A DNA stretch of 64,000 bases from Desulfuromonas soudanensis (lineage in GTDB: Bacteria > Desulfobacterota > Desulfuromonadia > Desulfuromonadales > WTL). Position 1 is the first letter of the stretch; each line of letters begins with the position of its first letter. Positions 40,267 through 47,585 of this stretch are shown here, piece by piece. A program made the translations under genes and the position numbers. Where the stretch lies: the NCBI RefSeq assembly GCF_001278055.1, contig NZ_CP010802.1, positions 1-64,000 of the forward strand, given 5' to 3'. The notes below the pieces were generated by a model. That model saw only the letters and a program-made list of their open reading frames with translations. It ran no database searches and was not told the origin of the DNA.

Positions 40267-40554
40267 TTATCGGGATCGCTTCTTGCCGGGCAGGAATTCC
40301 AGACTCCACCCCAGCCCCTCCATGCATAACTCGAAATCCAAATTTCCCCAGCCACCATAATCCCGAGCTTGAGTGACGGCAAAGGGTGGACCATTCGAGG
40401 CTACCCTGAGCGCATAGTCCTCGCACTCGAAAATATCGCGCCAGCGGTATTGCTCCGCGTAATGGGCGTCGGGGTGCTGCCAGCGCCAATGGCCAGGCTG
40501 CCAGGCGCACCCGGCGACCAGCAGAAGCAATAATACGACCATGGGACATTTCAT
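40267..40554 (-). CDS. Small lipoprotein (95 aa), function unknown
   Basis: The lipobox LVAGC at about residues 12-16 ends a short hydrophobic signal. The mature part is rich in Trp and His (WQPGHWRWQHPDAHYAEQYRW), with two further cysteines (FECEDY and ELCMEG). A GGAGG RBS lies upstream of ATG 40554. It is transcribed toward the porin 2 cluster. No family recognised; its position suggests an envelope role. Confidence 0.75.
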   Translation of the reverse strand: MKCPMVVLLLLLVAGCAWQPGHWRWQHPDAHYAEQYRWRDIFECEDYALRVASNGPPFAVTQARDYGGWGNLDFELCMEGLGWSLEFLPGKKRSR

Positions 40555-40642
40555 GGGCGTCCTCCATTGAAAATTTCTGTTTCAAAACCCATCGGCGTTA
40601 ATCTGCAGACTTCGAGCGCGCCTCCTCAAAAATATAACATGT

Positions 40643-40752
40643 CCCGGTGAATGTCGAGCAAGGTGGGGGTGACCCTGGATGACAGCTGCACCATTGATTA
40701 ATTCGAAGCCATCGGCCCCGGGCCCGGCCCTTTTTGGGTCGGGGTTTTTTTT
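40643..40752 (+). pseudogene. Possible relic of a rhodanese gene 3' end with its terminator
   Basis: Scattered identities to the end of the rhodanese gene are visible: CCGG...AATGTCGA (40650-40657 against 36889-36896) and GACAGCTGCACCAT against GGCAGCTACACCAT, followed by a stop codon. An exact copy of the terminator core CGGCCCTTTTTGGGTCGGGG then follows, with a longer T run. The spacing between the blocks is disturbed. The matches are short, so this is a suggestion of a decayed copy rather than proof; the terminator itself is convincing. Confidence 0.4.
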
Positions 40753-40770
40753 GTTTTTGAGAGAAAAATA

Positions 40771-40946
40771 TCAACGCAGAGGCGCTGAGAAGGGGAGTCG
40801 GAGAGAAAACATAAAATGGGCAAGGTTCCATGCCCAGGTCTATGGATCGTGAACGCCAATAGCCTATTTCAAACTTTTTAATTTGATCTCCTGATCCCTC
40901 CGCTTCTCTCTGCGCCTCTCCCCCTCCGCGCCTCTCCGTTAAAACA
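40771..40946. repeat. Intergenic inverted repeat, CGCAGAG family, copy 2
   Basis: TCAACGCAGAGGCGCTGAGA at 40771-40790 faces a reverse-orientation block of CTCTGCGCCTCTCC and GCGCCTCTCCGTT units (about 40905-40940) ending at dnaE2. The arms are imperfect. It lies where the porin clusters and the mutagenesis operon converge. Confidence 0.65.
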
Positions 40947-40950
40947 TGAA

Positions 40951-43900
40951 TCAGTCATCCAGAAATCCCACCCACTCCACCGTCAACGTCAGAGCCCCGA
41001 ACTCCTCCTCCACCTTCCCCTTGAGGAGGTAGGGGCGGGCGCGGGAGAGGAGACGGCAGAAGCGGGCGTAGGGGCGGGGAAAGAAGGTGGTGTCGAAGAT
41101 GGCGGTGGTGTCCTCGAAGGAGATGAACTCCATCGGCTCCCCCTTGCGGGTCTGCACCGTCTTCCCCGTCACCCACCAGCCGGCGACGGTAACGGAGCGG
41201 CCGATCCAGCGGCCCAGCTCGGCGGCCGGTACCGGTCGGTGGCGCGCCAGGGCCCGGCGATGGAGGGTCAGCGGATGGCGTGAAGCGAGGAGGCCGAGGG
41301 TTTCGACCTCCTGGCGCAGCACCAGCTCGGGGTCGTAGGGCGCCGGTGCCGGCAGGGGTGGAGCGGACTCTTCGAAGAGAAAGCCGCTTCCGCCGCCCGG
41401 AGCGCGGCTGTGGAAGCTCAGCACTTCCCAGAGCAGGGCCGGGCGTTTCTCCACCCCTTCGAGGAGATCGAAGCAGCCGGCCTTGACGAGGAGGCGCACG
41501 TCGCCGGCGGGGAGGGGGACGCGGCGCAGGAAATCGGAAAAAGTGTGGTACGCCCCGTTTTGTTCCCGCTCGGCGATCAGGGCCTTGAGTCCGGACGCCG
41601 AGAGCCCTGCGATCTGCATCAGCCCGACGCGCAGGGCCTGGCCGCGACCGCGGTAAGGGATGGCGCTCTCGTTGATCTCGGGGGGGAGGATCTCGAGGCC
41701 GTGGCGCCGGGCTTCGGAGAGATAGGCCAGGGGGGCGTAAAACCCTCCCTGGTTGGAGATCACCGCGGCCAGGAATTCGGCCGGGTAGTTGGCCTTGAGC
41801 CAGGCGCACTTGCAGCTGACCAGGGCGTAGGAGGCCGAGTGCGGCTTGCAGAAGGAGTAACCGGCAAAAGAGAGGATCTGCATCCAGATCTCCGCCACCG
41901 TTTTCTCCTCAACCCCCTGGGCGGCGGCGCCGGCGGCGAAGCGCTGGCGGAAGTCGTCGAGTTTTTTCCCCTTGTGCTTCTTGCTGATGATCTTGCGCAG
42001 CTGGTCTCCCTCGAAAGGGGAGAAGGAGGCGAGGGCCATGGTGATCTGGGTGATCTGTTCCTGGTAGATAGCGGTGCCGTAGGTCTCGTTGAGGACATTT
42101 TCCAGGAGGGGATGGAGGGTTTGCCACGGTTTGCCGCGCATGCGCGCCACGAACTCGCGGATGAAGGTGTTGGCGGCGGGGCGGATGATCGAGGAGGCCA
42201 TCACCAGATGCTCGAAAAGGTCGCAGTGCAAGGTCGCCGGGTCGGGAGGGTCCCCCCACATCTTTTTGAGGAGCTGACGGGTGGCCGGCGACTCGATGTA
42301 GAAGCACCCCATGGTCTCTCCGGCGCGCAGGAGGGTGCAGGTCGCCGGGTCGTCGAGGGGCTGCCAGGTGGCGTAGTCGATTTTCGGGCCGCCGTTTTCC
42401 GCCACGGCGGCGAGGGCGTCGCGGATCACCGCCAGGGAGCGGTTGCCGAGGATGTCGATCTTCACCAGTCCGGCGGCTTCGGCCTGGTCTTTTTCCCACT
42501 GGATCACTGGCCGTCCCTTGGCGGAGATCTGCACGGGGACGTAGCGGCGGATCTCGTCGGGAACGATCACCAGCCCGCCGCAGTGCAGGGCGAGGTGGCG
42601 CAGCTGTCCGCGCAGCCGCGAGGCGACGGCGAAAATTTTTTGCCATTCGGGACAGGGGGGCTCGCCGGCGAAGAGGGGGTGGCTGTCGACGGCGCGGGCG
42701 GCATTGCAAGCGTCCCAGTAGCTTGAGAGGCGCTCGGTGAGGGTGCTGATCTCGGTGGCGGGGAGGCCGTAGACCTTGGCCACCTCCCGCAATGCGGCGC
42801 GCCCCTTGAAGCCGACCTGGTTGGCGACCATCGCCGCCCGTCCGTCGCCGTAGCGGGCGAAGGCGTAGTCGAGGACGGCGTCCCGCTCGTCCCAGGGGAA
42901 GTCGATGTCGATGTCCGGCGGGTCGAGGCGCCCTTCGTTGAGAAAGCGCTCGAAGAAGAGGTTGTGGCGGATCGGGTCGACGTGGGTGATCCCGAGGGCG
43001 TAGGCGACCAGGGAGGCGGCGGCGCTCCCCCGGCCGCAGGTGCGGACCGAGCGCTTGGCCAGCTCCTCGACCACCAGAAAGTAGTGGGCAAACCCCTTGG
43101 CGCCGATGATCGAGAGCTCCTTGTGCAGACGCTCCTCGACGACCGGGTCGATGGCGCCGTAGCGCCACAGGCACCCGGCGCGGGCGCGGCGCTCGAGTTC
43201 GGCGAAGGCCTCCCCGGCGTCGAGACCGCGGTAGGCGGGGAAGATGGTGGCGGAGAAGTCCCAGTCGGTCTTGCACAGCGCCGCGGCCTCGCCGGCGTTG
43301 GAGAGCGCCTCGGGGCAGTGGGGAAAGGCGGCGGAAAGCTCGCTGGCCGACAGCAGCCGGTCGCCGGCGTTAGCGGTGTCGGCCGGGGAGAGGCGCGAGA
43401 GCTTGCTGCCGGAGGCGATGGCCACCAGCACCCGCTGCAGCTCGAGATCCTCGGGAGCCAGGAGAACGGCGCGGCTGGTGGCCAGCGGCGGCAGACCGAG
43501 GCGGCGGGCGAGGGCCAGGGCTTTTTCCATGCCGTGACCGGGGGAGAGCTCGACGTAAAGACCTGCTGCGCTCCCGTCGCGGCACAGGGGGGTGAGAATC
43601 TCCGGGTCGTCGCTGATCACCAGCAGTCCGGAGCGCCAGCGGGCGATGGCGGCGGGAAGGGCAAAGCCCGGTTCGGTGTGCAGGGCCGAGAGGAGGCGGC
43701 AGAGGTTGGCGTAACCGTCGTCATTTTGCGCCAGGAGAACGGCCCTGCGGCCGCCGTGGACCGCCTCGGCGCCGATGATCGGCGCGATCCCCGCCTCCCG
43801 GGCCATGGCGATGAAGTGGGGGATGGCGTAGAGGCCGTTGCGGTCGGTGAGGGCCAGGCGCGTCATTCCCAGGGCGGCGGCGGAGGCTATCAGCTCCTGC

Positions 43901-43959
43901 GGAGAGTGGATCCCCCAGGCGGGGGAAGAGGCGGAGTGAACGTGGAGGTGGGCGAACAT
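40951..43959 (-). CDS. dnaE2: Error-prone DNA polymerase DnaE2 (ImuC)
   Basis: DnaE2 is a C-family polymerase for damage-induced mutagenesis. The 1002-residue product starts at ATG 43959 (MFAHLHVHSASS), just after the ImuB-like gene; a longer in-frame extension upstream is a shadow of that gene. The N-terminal PHP domain is followed by the polymerase core with acidic residues in PDIDIDF (348-354) and GLVKIDILGNR. The C-terminal OB-fold (VTVAGWWVTG) is the last domain, without the tau-binding tail of DnaE1. It ends the lexA-imuB-dnaE2 cassette, 5 bp after imuB. Confidence 0.93.
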   Translation of the reverse strand: MFAHLHVHSASSPAWGIHSPQELIASAAALGMTRLALTDRNGLYAIPHFIAMAREAGIAPIIGAEAVHGGRRAVLLAQNDDGYANLCRLLSALHTEPGFALPAAIARWRSGLLVISDDPEILTPLCRDGSAAGLYVELSPGHGMEKALALARRLGLPPLATSRAVLLAPEDLELQRVLVAIASGSKLSRLSPADTANAGDRLLSASELSAAFPHCPEALSNAGEAAALCKTDWDFSATIFPAYRGLDAGEAFAELERRARAGCLWRYGAIDPVVEERLHKELSIIGAKGFAHYFLVVEELAKRSVRTCGRGSAAASLVAYALGITHVDPIRHNLFFERFLNEGRLDPPDIDIDFPWDERDAVLDYAFARYGDGRAAMVANQVGFKGRAALREVAKVYGLPATEISTLTERLSSYWDACNAARAVDSHPLFAGEPPCPEWQKIFAVASRLRGQLRHLALHCGGLVIVPDEIRRYVPVQISAKGRPVIQWEKDQAEAAGLVKIDILGNRSLAVIRDALAAVAENGGPKIDYATWQPLDDPATCTLLRAGETMGCFYIESPATRQLLKKMWGDPPDPATLHCDLFEHLVMASSIIRPAANTFIREFVARMRGKPWQTLHPLLENVLNETYGTAIYQEQITQITMALASFSPFEGDQLRKIISKKHKGKKLDDFRQRFAAGAAAQGVEEKTVAEIWMQILSFAGYSFCKPHSASYALVSCKCAWLKANYPAEFLAAVISNQGGFYAPLAYLSEARRHGLEILPPEINESAIPYRGRGQALRVGLMQIAGLSASGLKALIAEREQNGAYHTFSDFLRRVPLPAGDVRLLVKAGCFDLLEGVEKRPALLWEVLSFHSRAPGGGSGFLFEESAPPLPAPAPYDPELVLRQEVETLGLLASRHPLTLHRRALARHRPVPAAELGRWIGRSVTVAGWWVTGKTVQTRKGEPMEFISFEDTTAIFDTTFFPRPYARFCRLLSRARPYLLKGKVEEEFGALTLTVEWVGFLDD

Positions 43960-43964
43960 GGCGC

Positions 43965-45143
43965 TTAGAAATCCACGGACGGGGGGTGCGCAGCGGCGTG
44001 GCGGACGACATCCATGCCGTGGCGCCGGCGCAGGGTGTCGAGGGCGTCCTGCAGGGCATCGAGGCGGGGGTCGGCCTCTTCTTCGGTAAAGAGGGGGAGC
44101 TGACGGTTTTCGCCGGCCAGGCGCCGGCAGAGGAGGCGCATCCCCTTGATCCGCACCCGGCGTTGGCACCCGCGATCGAAGAGCGCCTCGGCGGCGGCCA
44201 GCAGAGCGCGGTCGCGGCTTTCCGGGGCGGGAAAAGGGGCCCTGTGCTCCTCGCTGACCCCGTCCTCGTAGAAGAGGGTCAGAACCAGGGAGCCGGCACC
44301 TCTCCCCAAGCGGCGCAGCTGGAAGGCGCAGCTCTCGGCGAGACGGCCGACTTCGGCAAGGAGGATGTCGTCGTCGTTCTCGGCGCGGGAGAGGATTGCC
44401 TCCTCGGAAATTTCGGCGCGGCGCTGCGGCCTCTGCACCGGCGAGGGGTCGATCCCCCGGGCCCTCTGGTGGAGGAGGGGGGCGAAGGGGCCGAAGGCGA
44501 GGCGCAGTTGGGAAACGGCGAGGTCGGCGAGGTCGCCGATGCGGCGCAGGCCGAGTTCTTCGAGGAGGAGGGCCTGCCGGGCCGCCCCGACCCCCGGCAG
44601 GGCGGCGACGGGGAGGGGGGCGATGAAGCTCGCCTCGCCGCCGCGCTCCACGTCGCAGACCCCGGGGTGGCCGAGGGTGCCGGCGGCGATGCAGGAGATC
44701 AGCTTGTTCCCCGCCACCCCCAGGGCGGAGGATAGGCCGAGGCGGGCCGACAGCTCCCGTTCGAGGCGGGCGGCGGCGTCGCGCCCGGGTCCGAGAAGCC
44801 GGGTGCTGCCGGTGAGATCGAGGTAGAGGCGCCCGGGGAGGGCCGGCTCTCCGAGGGGCGAATAGTGGGCGGCGATTTCGAGAATGGACCGGAAGGCCCG
44901 GGCCGCAGTTGCCGGGTCGGGGAGACGCAGGAGGAGGGGGGGACAGCAGCGCCGCGCCCGGTAGACCGGCATCCCCTCGCAGACCCCCTCGGCGCGGGCC
45001 TCGGCGGAGACGCACTGCAAGAGGGCCCGGTCCGAGTTGCCCGGAGCGATGGCGACCGGACGGCCGCGCAGCGCCGGATCGCCGACCCGGGCGACGGCGA
45101 TGGGGAAGGCGGGGATGGCCAGATGGAGGATATCGCGTTCCAT
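43965..45143 (-). CDS. imuB: ImuB-like, catalytically defective Y-family polymerase
   Basis: The 392-residue protein has Y-family layout but has lost the catalytic carboxylates. The N-terminal D-x-D-x-FFA motif reads HLAIPAFPI, and the S-x-DE motif before YLDLTGS reads PGRLYLDLTGS. This is the ImuB signature: a scaffold that brings DnaE2 to the clamp. A clamp-binding motif QLPLF is at 348-352, followed by the usual DALDTLRRRHG tail. It begins at ATG 45143, 7 bp after lexA. No imuA (RecA-like) gene is adjacent, unlike the three-gene imuA-imuB-dnaE2 form. Confidence 0.85.
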   Translation of the reverse strand: MERDILHLAIPAFPIAVARVGDPALRGRPVAIAPGNSDRALLQCVSAEARAEGVCEGMPVYRARRCCPPLLLRLPDPATAARAFRSILEIAAHYSPLGEPALPGRLYLDLTGSTRLLGPGRDAAARLERELSARLGLSSALGVAGNKLISCIAAGTLGHPGVCDVERGGEASFIAPLPVAALPGVGAARQALLLEELGLRRIGDLADLAVSQLRLAFGPFAPLLHQRARGIDPSPVQRPQRRAEISEEAILSRAENDDDILLAEVGRLAESCAFQLRRLGRGAGSLVLTLFYEDGVSEEHRAPFPAPESRDRALLAAAEALFDRGCQRRVRIKGMRLLCRRLAGENRQLPLFTEEEADPRLDALQDALDTLRRRHGMDVVRHAAAHPPSVDF

Positions 45144-45150
45144 GGGAGGT

Positions 45151-45753
45151 TCAGAGGCAGTGGCGGAGAACCCCGACCACGACCCCTTCGATGCGCAACT
45201 CCTCGACGTTTTCGACGAGAATCGGCGCCATGGCCGGGTTGGCGGGGTGGAGTTCGATGCGCCCATCCTTTCTGACCAGGCGCTTGACCGTCGCTTCGTT
45301 GCCGATGAGGGCGACGACCGTCTGGCCGCTGTCGGCGCTGGCCTGCTTGCGCACGACGACGAAATCGCCGTCGAGAATGCCGTCGCCGACCATCGAATCG
45401 CCGCGCACCCGGAGCGCGAAATTCTCGCCGCGGCCGACCATCGACGGCGGAACCTCGATGGTGTCGGCGGTCTCGATCGCCTCGATGGGGCGGCCGGCGG
45501 CCACGGTGCCGACCAGGGGGAGCTCCATCGACCGTCCCCGGGGACGGGTCGGGCGCAGCCCGCGGCGGGCGTTCCAGTCCCGGGAGAGGGCTCCCTCCCG
45601 TTCGAGACGCACCAGGTAGTTCTGCACCGTCCCCAGGGAGGAGTAGCCGAAGGCGGCGGCGATCTCCTGCTGGGAAGGGGGGTATCCCTCCCGGTCGAGA
45701 TGGGCGGTGATAAAGTCGAGTATCTTCTTCTGCTTGGGGGTCAGTGGGCTCAT
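45151..45753 (-). CDS. lexA: LexA repressor heading the mutagenesis cassette
   Basis: LexA represses SOS genes and self-cleaves when RecA is activated. It has an N-terminal winged helix (about 1-65: LTPKQKKILDFITAHLDREGYPPS) and the Ala-Gly cleavage site in VGTVAAGRP. The catalytic dyad is S120 (GDSM) and K157 (TVKRL), matching E. coli S119/K156. ATG 45753 gives 200 residues; a start 12 codons earlier runs into the promoter. As first gene of the operon it probably autoregulates the whole cassette. Confidence 0.94.
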   Translation of the reverse strand: MSPLTPKQKKILDFITAHLDREGYPPSQQEIAAAFGYSSLGTVQNYLVRLEREGALSRDWNARRGLRPTRPRGRSMELPLVGTVAAGRPIEAIETADTIEVPPSMVGRGENFALRVRGDSMVGDGILDGDFVVVRKQASADSGQTVVALIGNEATVKRLVRKDGRIELHPANPAMAPILVENVEELRIEGVVVGVLRHCL

Positions 45754-45787
45754 GGCAACCTCGGATGAGAACGATCGGTTGCCAAAC

Positions 45788-45816
45788 ACTATATGCGTAG
45801 GTTATGCGTAAGTCAA
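45788..45816 (-). promoter_or_regulatory. lexA-imuB-dnaE2 promoter with direct-repeat operator candidate
   Basis: On the minus strand: -35 TTGACT (45816-45811), 17-bp spacer, -10 TATAGT (45793-45788). The spacer holds two copies of TACGCATA (45810-45803 and 45799-45792) with 11-bp periodicity, one helical turn apart. Occupancy would block RNA polymerase. I see no match to the GGTT-N2-C-N4-G-N3-ACC box reported for Geobacter LexA. Confidence 0.7.
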
Positions 45817-45854
45817 GGGGGGTAAAAAAACACCGGAAGCGGCGGGACGAATGT

Positions 45855-46367
45855 TCACAGGGTGCGGGCGAGGATCTGGGCGATCTGGGTGAGGGCGGTG
45901 AGCTGGGTCTGGCTGAAGTCTTCCCCGGCGTCGGCCGTGTTCGTCCCCTTGCGGCAGACCTGGACGACGCCGCTGACCTTGTCGCTGCTGAGCAGCGGGG
46001 CGCTGAGGATCTTCTGGATGGGCAGGGGGGGAGGGTCGCTCTCCGGGCCGAGCCGGACGGATTCGAAGATCGAGGAATGGTGAACGGAGGCGAAGCGGTT
46101 GTTGGCGAAGCCCTTTTTGTCCCGGGCGGTGCGAGCAGCCAGGGAGGAGGACGAAGAGAGGGGGATAAAGCCGGACTTGGCGAGCTTGGCCGGCCAGACG
46201 AAAACGAGGACCTGCTTTTCGTCGTCGAGGGAGAGGATGGAGATCTCGTCGGGCTTGACGCGGAAGGCCTTGCGCAACGACTGCACGGCGAGAGACAGAC
46301 GCTCCTCGCCGGCGCCGAGGGCGGCGAGCTCTCCTTCGAGTTTTTTGCAGAAATCCTCTATCTTCAT
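45855..46367 (-). CDS. GAF-domain-like sensory protein (170 aa)
   Basis: The product starts MKIEDFCKKLEGELAAL, with a GAF-like core (QSLRKAFRVKPDEISILSLD ... ILSAPLLSSDKVSGVVQVCRKG) and a C-terminal helix (DFSQTQLTALTQIAQILARTL). GAF domains bind small ligands or mediate dimerisation; no output domain is attached here. ATG 46367 follows GAGGGG; the longer start at 46397 lacks a good RBS. It lies upstream of lexA in the same direction but has its own promoter. Confidence 0.8.
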   Translation of the reverse strand: MKIEDFCKKLEGELAALGAGEERLSLAVQSLRKAFRVKPDEISILSLDDEKQVLVFVWPAKLAKSGFIPLSSSSSLAARTARDKKGFANNRFASVHHSSIFESVRLGPESDPPPLPIQKILSAPLLSSDKVSGVVQVCRKGTNTADAGEDFSQTQLTALTQIAQILARTL

Positions 46368-46395
46368 GAAGACCCCTCTTCCGTGGTCGAAAACC

Positions 46396-46436
46396 ATTCT
46401 CTTTTAGCACGGGGGCGTCTCTTCGTCAAAGAGAAT
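46396..46436 (-). promoter_or_regulatory. Promoter of the GAF gene with flanking inverted repeat
   Basis: Minus strand: -35 TTGACG (46429-46424), 17 bp, -10 TAAAAG (46406-46401). ATTCTCTTT at 46396-46404 and AAAGAGAAT at 46428-46436 are perfect inverted 9-mers covering both promoter boxes. This could be an operator pair or a hairpin ending the upstream ferredoxin gene. Confidence 0.5.
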
Positions 46437-46446
46437 GCGCCTCTCT

Positions 46447-47427
46447 TTAAGGCGACGACCTGAGCAGATAGCGGACTTCGGCGTCGGAGACCTTCCCCTG
46501 CCATTGGCCGGTGACGCGGCCGTAGAGGTCGGCGCCGAGGAAGAGGGCGAGGAGCAGAAGGGCGAACACGACCGAAGGGAGGAGGACGCGTCCGGCGACC
46601 TTCATCTCCACGGCCCCCGGCGCCGGGCAGCCGTGGACGCAGCGGTAGCAGGCGTAGCACTCGGCGGAGCGGACGGTTTTCTTCTGCATGACCGGTAGCC
46701 AGGCGGGGCAGCGGGCGGAGCAGAGGCCGCAGCGGATGCAGAGCCTTTCGCTGCGGCAAATCCTGCTCAGGGAAAAGAGGGAAAAGATCCCGAGGAGCGC
46801 GCCGTAGGGGCAGAGGTAGCGGCACCAGGCCATCTGCACGAAGAGGGAGAGGAGAGCCAGGCCGGCGATAACCCCGAGGGCGACGGCGGACGGGTGCTGG
46901 AAAAAGTGGAGGAGGCGGATGTCGGCGATCTTGTGGTAGGGGGAGGAAAGAAAGGCCTGCACCCCCGGCAGCGGCATCAGGTAGAGAATCTGCCAGGCGA
47001 AGAAGGCGAGGATCAGGTACTTGAGGGCGCGCAGCGGCAGATCGATCCAGAAGGGGGGGGCGAAGGTGCGGCCGAAGAGGCGCTGTCCCAACCGCCACAG
47101 CCCTTCGGAGAGGGGGAAGACCGGGCAGACCCAGGAGCAGAACCCCCGCTTGAGGAGGAGGGCGGTCCCCAGGGCGGCGAGGAGAATCAGCGCCGCCGCC
47201 GGATGGACGGCATGGAGTTCTCCCCCCTGCAGCCACTGGCGCAGTCCCATCAGGCCGCTGATGGGGAGAAAGCCGTCGATGGCCGCCGGACGGGGAAAAG
47301 GGGGCGCTCCACCCCCCTGCAGGGAGGCGGCCCAGGCAGCAAAACGCACGCCGATCCAGATGTAGAAGGCGAGAAAGCCCGTCTGAACGAGGTAGCGCGG
47401 GAGCATGGGGGGGAGGCGTCGTTTCAT
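46447..47427 (-). CDS. Polytopic membrane protein with ferredoxin-type [4Fe-4S] motifs (NapH/CcoG-like)
   Basis: About five hydrophobic segments surround two membrane-proximal cysteine motifs (CSWVCPVF at about 95 and CRYLCPYGALLG at about 200), as in NapH. Two ferredoxin clusters follow: CIRCGLCSARCP and CYACYRCVHGCP. This family passes electrons between the quinone pool and periplasmic partners, or aids metalloenzyme maturation. The 326-residue protein stands alone without napG or a reductase, so the partner is unknown. ATG 47427 has AAAGGA upstream. Confidence 0.88.
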   Translation of the reverse strand: MKRRLPPMLPRYLVQTGFLAFYIWIGVRFAAWAASLQGGGAPPFPRPAAIDGFLPISGLMGLRQWLQGGELHAVHPAAALILLAALGTALLLKRGFCSWVCPVFPLSEGLWRLGQRLFGRTFAPPFWIDLPLRALKYLILAFFAWQILYLMPLPGVQAFLSSPYHKIADIRLLHFFQHPSAVALGVIAGLALLSLFVQMAWCRYLCPYGALLGIFSLFSLSRICRSERLCIRCGLCSARCPAWLPVMQKKTVRSAECYACYRCVHGCPAPGAVEMKVAGRVLLPSVVFALLLLALFLGADLYGRVTGQWQGKVSDAEVRYLLRSSP

Positions 47428-47585
47428 GGCCGATCCTTTCCGGTTCCGGGGTGGGAAGCGTTCTGAGGGTACCCGGCGAGGCTCTTTCTGTCAACGCCGT
47501 CTTCGGTTCGACGGGGAGTTTTGCCATTGACAGGGTACCGGGGAGCCGTTACGGTCTCTACCTAACCTTCCCAAGGAGTCCGACG

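Noticed and set aside
43960-45015. Upstream in-frame extension of dnaE2 over about 350 codons
   Set aside because: It lies wholly within the ImuB-like gene in another frame, and the Arg/Pro-rich translation is typical of a shadow. The true start gives MFAHLHVHS.
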